A stretch of DNA of 11,484 nt from DASRDR01 sp044867785. GTDB lineage: Bacteria > Methylomirabilota > Methylomirabilia > Rokubacteriales > DASRDR01. How positions within the stretch are numbered: position 1 is the first letter of the stretch; each line of letters begins with the position of its first letter. Shown piece by piece: positions 7,286-11,484 of the stretch. The stretch lies in assembly GCA_044867785.1 (NCBI GenBank), contig JBIOVM010000144.1, forward strand, positions 1 through 11,484, written 5' to 3'. Under the pieces are notes generated by a model that was given only the letters and a program-made list of their open reading frames with translations, did not search any database and was not told the DNA's origin. The position numbers and the translations under genes were made by a program.

Positions 7286-8404
7286 ATGGAGCCCATCGTC
7301 CTCTGGCAGCACAAGTGGAGCCAGGACCTCTTCGTCCCGACCTATCTCTTCGCGGGCGGCCTCGCGGCGGGTCTCTTCATCGTCGCCGCGCTCGCCGATC
7401 TGGCGAGCCTCCTCGACCGGCGCTTCGCGGCGCTGTCGCGAGGGGCCGCCCTGGCAGCAGTCCCGGTGCTCGCCGTCGCTGGATTCACCCTCACGATCCA
7501 CCTCGGCAAGCCCGAGCGCGGGCTGGGGTTCCCCCTCTTCTTCACGAACTACAATTCCTGGATGACTCGCGGCGGGTGGATCGTCGCCGCCGCCTCGCTG
7601 GTCCTGGTGGCGTACGCCGTCCTCTGGTACTTCCGCGTGTGGCCGGGCGGCCGGCGGGTTCTCGGCGCGCTCGGGATCCCGGTCCTCGCCCTGCTCGGGC
7701 TCTACACCGGTCTCCTGCTGGCCGGCTCGTGGTACGTCCCGCTGTGGTCGCGGGAGTTCCTGCCCACCCTGTTCCTGACCTCGGGCCTGACCGGCGGCGT
7801 GGCCCTCTCGGGCCTGGTCACCCTCCTCGCGTGGCGCCTTCTCGCGCCCGCTGACACGGGGCCGCGCCCCGTGCTCCGGTGGGTGGCGCTCGCCCTCGTC
7901 GTCCTGATCGGCCTCGAGCTCTACGAGCTGCGCGCGTACCTCGCATACCTCGGAGGGAAGGCCCCGGACAAGGCGCTCGTCCTGACCACGCCCGACGGGG
8001 AGTTCGTCTCGCCGATCGGCAGTCGCCTGGGCTACGTCTACCTGACCGGAGGGCCCGAGTACCCGTACAAGCTCTTCCGGCCGGCCGTCACGCCGGACGT
8101 GCCCGCCGCGGCGGAGCTCGTGCCGCGCCCGACCCTGGCGCGCTGGTTCTGGATCGGCGTGGTCGGGCTGGGGCTCCTTCTGCCCCTCGTCCTGACCGTG
8201 GTCGAACTGCTCGCCGACGTCGCGAGCGCCCGCTTGGCGAACCTCGTGGCGGCCCTGAAGTTCGTGTCGGCCCTGGCCGGGGGGTTCGTGCTCCGGCTCG
8301 TCATGGTCTGGGGCGGGGACCTGAAGGCACCGCTGCCCTTCCCTCCGTCGGTGTGGCCCGTGCCGGGCATCGGCGGCGTCTTGCCCCCGGGCCTCGGGGG
8401 ATAG
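7286..8404 (+). CDS. nrfD: NrfD/PsrC-like membrane subunit, quinone-linked
   Basis: This 372-residue integral membrane protein has about eight helices (roughly 16-38, 53-73, 96-116, 126-148, 160-184, 197-217, 285-310, 320-341). The IHLGKPERGLGF segment (71-82) followed by FFTNYNSWMTRGGW (85-98) is characteristic of NrfD/PsrC proteins, which hand electrons to or from quinones without haem. A polar loop of about 65 residues (218-284) separates helices 6 and 7. The ATG at 7286 was chosen because GAGAGGG (7273-7279) precedes it and the longer TTG start lies inside the terminator hairpin. It replaces the cytochrome b gamma subunit (FdnI/FdhC) usual in FDH-N, and should anchor the alpha-beta pair and connect formate oxidation to the quinone pool. 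Being downstream of a terminator, it may be made at a lower level than the other subunits. The symbol is a family label only. Confidence 0.88.
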   Translation: MEPIVLWQHKWSQDLFVPTYLFAGGLAAGLFIVAALADLASLLDRRFAALSRGAALAAVPVLAVAGFTLTIHLGKPERGLGFPLFFTNYNSWMTRGGWIVAAASLVLVAYAVLWYFRVWPGGRRVLGALGIPVLALLGLYTGLLLAGSWYVPLWSREFLPTLFLTSGLTGGVALSGLVTLLAWRLLAPADTGPRPVLRWVALALVVLIGLELYELRAYLAYLGGKAPDKALVLTTPDGEFVSPIGSRLGYVYLTGGPEYPYKLFRPAVTPDVPAAAELVPRPTLARWFWIGVVGLGLLLPLVLTVVELLADVASARLANLVAALKFVSALAGGFVLRLVMVWGGDLKAPLPFPPSVWPVPGIGGVLPPGLGG

Positions 8405-8409
8405 CGCGC

Positions 8410-8790
8410 GTGCGGGGGGGATCCCGCGTGGCGGTCCTGCTCGGTCTGGTCGGGGGCCTGCTCCTGACGCCTCCCGCCCTCGCCCAGGGAAGCCGCGGCG
8501 ACCCCGGCCGGGGCGGCGCGCTCTACCGCGAGCGCTGCGGGCTCTGCCACGGGGGCCAGGGCGAGGGCTGGGACTGGTCGAAGAAGGTGGAGAAGCCGCC
8601 GGTCCCGGTGCCGGATCTGGCCGAGGTGGCGCCGGAGCGCTCGGACCAGTACCTCTTCGACGTGGTCAAGGAGGGTGGCGAAGCCGTGGGGAAGACGCGC
8701 TTCATGCCGCCGTTCGGGTTCCAGCTGACCGACGAGCAGGTCTGGGACCTGGTCGCCTACATGCGCTCCCTCGCGAAGCGCGCGCCGTGA
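8410..8790 (+). CDS. Periplasmic mono-haem class I cytochrome c
   Basis: This 126-residue secreted protein has a short basic N-terminus, a hydrophobic core (7-20) and a likely signal peptidase site after ALA (about residue 25). There is one haem c motif, CGLCH (Cys43, Cys46, His47), and a probable axial Met99 in RFMPPFG. The C-terminal helix LTDEQVWDLVAYMRSL (106-121) is typical of class I cytochromes. GTG 8410 was chosen because GGGGGA (8396-8401) lies 8 nt before it and it gives a basic n-region; GTG 8428 is an alternative. It starts 5 nt after the NrfD-like stop, so the two are translationally close. It may take electrons from the FDH complex or carry them to another acceptor; the direction is not shown by the sequence. 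Confidence 0.9.
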   Translation: MRGGSRVAVLLGLVGGLLLTPPALAQGSRGDPGRGGALYRERCGLCHGGQGEGWDWSKKVEKPPVPVPDLAEVAPERSDQYLFDVVKEGGEAVGKTRFMPPFGFQLTDEQVWDLVAYMRSLAKRAP

Positions 8791-9920
8791 GGGTCCGCAT
8801 GCGGTCCACGGGCCGGTGGCGCCTCCTGCGGCTCCTTGCGCTCGCCGGGCTCCTGGCGATCGTCTCGACGGGGTCGGCCCAGGAGCCGGCCGGACTGGTC
8901 CCGCATGCCCTGGCGATCGCCGACCTCAACGGGGACAGCGCTCTCGACCTCGTGATCCCGGCGGCCGCGGAGCGCAAGGTGACGGTCCTGCTCGGCGACG
9001 GGAGCGGCGGGTTCTCGGCCCGTGACGCGTATCCCTCGGGGATCGGCCCGAGTTGGGTCGCCGTGGGCGACTGGAACGGCGACGGCAAGCCCGATCTCGT
9101 GACGGCGAACACCGGCGGCGGGAGCCTCACGCTCTACTTCAACGACGGGAGGGGCCGGTTCGCCATCGCTCAGGAAATCCCGGGGATCCCGGGCCCGTCC
9201 TCCGTCGTCGCGGCGGATCTCGACCGGGACGCTCGCCCCGACCTCGCGGTGGCGCTGGCGGCCGAGTCGCGGCTGGTGGTCCTGCGGAACGAGGGGGGCC
9301 GCTTCCAACGCCATGCCGAGTACGCCCTCGCCCGAGCTCCGCACATCGTCACGCGAGCCGACGTGAACCGGGACGGGACGCCGGACATCCTGGTCGGCAC
9401 GTTCGCCACCCACGCCCTAGCGGTCTTCCTCGGGAAGGGCAACGGGGAACTGCGCGACGCGCCCGCGGTCCCGGTGGGCCGGTTCCCTCACTACGTCGCG
9501 GTGGGAGACTGGAACGGCGACGGCCACCTCGACCTCGCGGTCGCCTGCGCCGGGGACGACGCGGTCGTGGTGCTCCTCGGCGACGGCAGCGGAGCGTTCC
9601 GGAAGGCCGGCTCGCTCGCGACCGGGTCGAACCCGCACGGTCTGACGACGGCGGATCTCAACCGAGACGGCCGTCCCGACCTGATCGCCTCGACTCGCAG
9701 CCAGGGTCAGCTCGACGTGTACTTGGGCGACGGCCGGGGCGGCTTCGCCCGTCAGCGACCCATCCAGACCGACGAGGACATCATCGCGCTGGAGGCCGCC
9801 GACTTCGACGGGGACGGCACGCCCGACCTGGCCCTGGTCTCGGCGAGCCACAACGCCATCGTGATGCTACGGGGAAACGGCCAGGGCGGCTTCACGCTCT
9901 TCTCGGCGGGCCGCTCGTGA
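8787..9920 (+). CDS. Secreted seven-bladed FG-GAP/VCBS beta-propeller protein
   Basis: This 377-residue protein has a signal peptide (basic residues 1-14, hydrophobic 15-27, likely cleavage near SAQ at 30-32). It carries seven calcium-binding-like DxNxDGxxD motifs starting at D46, D95, D144, D192, D241, D290 and D339, 48-49 residues apart. That is one per blade of a closed seven-bladed propeller like the integrin alpha or FG-GAP fold. Blades 1 and 3 have Ser or Ala where Gly is expected, so their calcium sites may be weak. The GTG start overlaps the cytochrome stop (GTGA), indicating translational coupling; ATG 8799 is an alternative. Catalytic residues are not apparent. It is likely a periplasmic or surface binding or scaffold protein. 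Its link to FDH is positional only. Confidence 0.9.
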   Translation: MRVRMRSTGRWRLLRLLALAGLLAIVSTGSAQEPAGLVPHALAIADLNGDSALDLVIPAAAERKVTVLLGDGSGGFSARDAYPSGIGPSWVAVGDWNGDGKPDLVTANTGGGSLTLYFNDGRGRFAIAQEIPGIPGPSSVVAADLDRDARPDLAVALAAESRLVVLRNEGGRFQRHAEYALARAPHIVTRADVNRDGTPDILVGTFATHALAVFLGKGNGELRDAPAVPVGRFPHYVAVGDWNGDGHLDLAVACAGDDAVVVLLGDGSGAFRKAGSLATGSNPHGLTTADLNRDGRPDLIASTRSQGQLDVYLGDGRGGFARQRPIQTDEDIIALEAADFDGDGTPDLALVSASHNAIVMLRGNGQGGFTLFSAGRS

Positions 9921-9927
9921 GGGCGAC

Positions 9928-10590
9928 GTGAGCGTCACCGTGCACGATGACGCTCCTCCCGGGGCATCCGAGCGGGGACCGGCCTGGCTGTGGCTTCCGG
10001 TCCTGACGGCAGTGGCCGCCGTCACGCTCGTGCTGCTGCTCGTGGTCCTCTGGAGTCCTTCAGCGTGGCGGCTTCTCGGCGCCGGGCGCGGCCTGATTCC
10101 CGAGACTTACTACCCGGTGTCCGGCTTCGTTCTGGTCCTCGGCACGACGCTCGCGCAGGCGGTCGGATGGGCGGGCGGCACGGCGCTGCTCGTCTACGTG
10201 TTGAACCTCCTCCGGGTCCCGCCCACGTGGTCGAGCATCCGTCTGGCGATGACCGTCGTCTACGCCGGCCTCCTGATCGTCCCCCTGCTGGCGTACCACG
10301 TGCTCTTCGGCCATTGGCTGCTCGGCATTCCCCGGGCGGGCCTCGGCGACTGGCTGGCCGTGCACCACCCGGATGCCCGGTGGCTCCTCATCACGGCGCA
10401 CCCGATCGTCGACCTCTCACTCGTGCCCTTGGCGGTGATCTTCCTGGCCATCCTCTGGGGGAGCGGGGACCGCCTCCGGCGAAGCGCGCCCCTCCAGCTG
10501 GCAGCGGGGCTGGCGCTCCTCGGCACATCGCTGGCGGTCGCCCTGTCGCTGGCGATCCACTCGACGCTCGTGCACGTGCGTCTCTCCTGA
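9928..10590 (+). CDS. Unknown five-helix membrane protein
   Basis: I do not recognise this 220-residue protein. It has about five hydrophobic helices (19-41, 65-91, 105-127, 158-177, 190-211). Histidines lie in or near helices (His124, His129, His146, His147, His158, His211, His216), which could ligate haem b or another metal, but no known cytochrome b pattern is clear. The N-terminus (1-18) is polar and no signal peptide is seen. GTG 9928 is the start, 7 nt after the propeller stop, with GAGGG nearby (9919-9923). It is the last gene of the forward group. By position it could be a membrane partner of the cytochrome and propeller proteins. No functional call is justified. Confidence 0.75.
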   Translation: MSVTVHDDAPPGASERGPAWLWLPVLTAVAAVTLVLLLVVLWSPSAWRLLGAGRGLIPETYYPVSGFVLVLGTTLAQAVGWAGGTALLVYVLNLLRVPPTWSSIRLAMTVVYAGLLIVPLLAYHVLFGHWLLGIPRAGLGDWLAVHHPDARWLLITAHPIVDLSLVPLAVIFLAILWGSGDRLRRSAPLQLAAGLALLGTSLAVALSLAIHSTLVHVRLS

Positions 10591-10611
10591 GCCGGGCCTC
10601 AGGAGAGACGC
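10578..10611. terminator. Bidirectional palindrome over convergent stop codons
   Basis: GCGTCTCTCCTGAG (10578-10591) and CTCAGGAGAGACGC (10598-10611) form a perfect 14-bp stem with a 6-nt loop. It lies between two convergent genes and contains both stop codons. The stem could end transcription or protect 3' ends on both strands. No T-tract follows on either side, so classic intrinsic termination is uncertain. Confidence 0.6.
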
Positions 10612-11484
10612 GGCATCCGGAGACGCGCCACGGTGCTCACGCGCGCGGCCACGGCGCCCGCGAGGGCGCGGAAGGCGTCGGCCTCGGGGGAGTCGGGCCG
10701 CCGCACGAGCACCGGCTCACCCGCATCGGCGCCCGCTCGGATCTCCGGATGGAGCGGGAGCTGGCCGAGGAGCGGCACGCCGAACTCGGTCGCCAGCTGC
10801 TGCCCGCCGCCCTCGCCGAAGATGGCCACGCGCTCGCCGTGGGGGCATACGTAGTAGCTCATGTTCTCCACGATGCCCAGCACCGGGACACGGAGATCCC
10901 GGAACATGCCGATTCCCTTGCGGACGTCGAACAGCGACACCGCCTGGGGTGTCGTGACCATGAGTGCCCCCGTCAGGGGAATCGCCTGGGCCAGCGTGAG
11001 CTGGGCGTCTCCGGTCCCGGGGGGCAAGTCGATGACGAGGTAGTCGATCTCGCCCCACTCGACGTCGAACAGGAACTGCTTGATCGTCGACGAGAGCATC
11101 GGCCCGCGGAGGATCGCGGCTTCGCCTTCACGGGTGAAGAACGCCAGCGACATCATCCGCACCCCATGGCTGGTGACCGGGATGATGCGATCGTTGAACG
11201 CGCCGGGCCGGCCCCGGGCCCCGAGCATCAGCGGGACGTCGGGCCCGTACACGTCGGCGTCGAGCAATCCCACGGCACATCCCGCCTGCCGGAGCGCGTG
11301 GGCGAGATTCACCGCGACCGTCGATTTTCCCACTCCGCCCTTGCCGGACGAGACGGCAATGGTGTTCTTGATCGCGGCCTCGCTCCCGTCCGGCAGCGTT
11401 GTCCCGCGCACCCGGGCCGTGAGCCGCACGGCCACTTCCCGCACGCCCGACAGCGCGCCCACCGCCCGGCGAGCGTCGCGCTCG
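10599..11484 (-). CDS. Mrp/ApbC (NBP35) P-loop ATPase, 5' partial
   Basis: A member of the Mrp/ApbC family, whose members carry and transfer iron-sulfur clusters. Reading on the minus strand, the end of an N-terminal DUF59-type region (AVGALSGVREVAVRLTARVRG) leads to the deviant Walker A motif SSGKGGVGKST (about 11319-11351). LLDADVYGPDVPLML, YLVIDLPPGTGDAQL and ENMSYYVCP follow, all typical of the family. A GTG at 11462 could be a start, but the frame is open to the window edge and the DUF59 domain begins earlier, so the true start almost certainly lies outside. The conserved CxxC near the C-terminus is reduced to one cysteine (CPHGER, Cys codon at 10845-10847). It is convergent with the FDH genes and so separately transcribed. 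It may still serve their iron-sulfur clusters, but nothing in the sequence links it to them. Confidence 0.92.
   Translation of the reverse strand, partial: ERDARRAVGALSGVREVAVRLTARVRGTTLPDGSEAAIKNTIAVSSGKGGVGKSTVAVNLAHALRQAGCAVGLLDADVYGPDVPLMLGARGRPGAFNDRIIPVTSHGVRMMSLAFFTREGEAAILRGPMLSSTIKQFLFDVEWGEIDYLVIDLPPGTGDAQLTLAQAIPLTGALMVTTPQAVSLFDVRKGIGMFRDLRVPVLGIVENMSYYVCPHGERVAIFGEGGGQQLATEFGVPLLGQLPLHPEIRAGADAGEPVLVRRPDSPEADAFRALAGAVAARVSTVARLRMPRLS

Noticed and set aside
3655..7314. Very long minus-strand open frame of 1,219 codons antisense to the FDH genes
   Set aside because: It mirrors strongly GC-biased codons of clear FDH genes, its translation is low-complexity and rich in Arg, Val, Leu and His, and it shows no recognisable domain or ribosome site. 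It is a shadow frame.

Overview
The window is about 11.5 kb of very GC-rich (roughly 70% by eye), densely packed bacterial DNA holding a selenocysteine-containing, membrane-associated formate dehydrogenase (FDH) locus. Codon use is strongly GC-biased throughout and there are no insertion sequences, tRNA or rRNA genes, CRISPR arrays or obvious foreign islands. The style (high GC, NrfD-type membrane subunit, separate c-type cytochrome) would fit a soil or groundwater lineage such as Methylomirabilota/Rokubacteria or a deep proteobacterium. That placement is inference from general resemblance; no marker gene here fixes it.

Layout: (1) 76-2986, two forward genes: a 710-residue polyferredoxin with an MvhD-like domain, and a TorD-family chaperone. 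(2) 2987-3201, the largest intergenic gap, carrying repeated GTCAG half-sites, an inverted repeat and a possible sigma-54 -24/-12 element. (3) 3202-7176, the FDH core: an unrecognised 81-residue protein with a Cys-rich tail, a 67-residue Tat-signal protein typical of FDH loci, the catalytic subunit read through an in-frame UGA as selenocysteine 197, and the four-cluster iron-sulfur subunit. (4) 7211-7249, a strong stem-loop with a T-tract between the iron-sulfur and membrane subunits. (5) 7286-10590, four tightly spaced forward genes: an NrfD-like membrane subunit, a mono-haem cytochrome c, a secreted seven-bladed FG-GAP propeller and a five-helix membrane protein of unknown function. (6) 10599-11484, a convergent Mrp/ApbC-type P-loop ATPase whose 5' end lies beyond the window. 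A perfect 14-bp inverted repeat covers both convergent stop codons.

How it works together (inference): formate is oxidised outside the cytoplasmic membrane by the Tat-exported Mo/W-selenocysteine subunit. Electrons pass along one [4Fe-4S] cluster in that subunit and four in the beta subunit to the NrfD-like protein and the quinone pool, and perhaps to the cytochrome c. The TorD protein probably guards or matures the catalytic subunit. The polyferredoxin may supply or take electrons in the cytoplasm, but its partner is unknown. Selenocysteine machinery (selA, selB, selC, selD) and fdhD/fdhE are not in the window and must lie elsewhere.

The most notable points are the recoded UGA with a recognisable SECIS hairpin, which splits the main gene in a standard annotation; the orphan 81-residue protein opening the core operon; the three-blade periodicity of the propeller; the missing second cysteine of the CxxC motif in the Mrp protein; and the palindrome that encodes the same last three residues of both convergent proteins.
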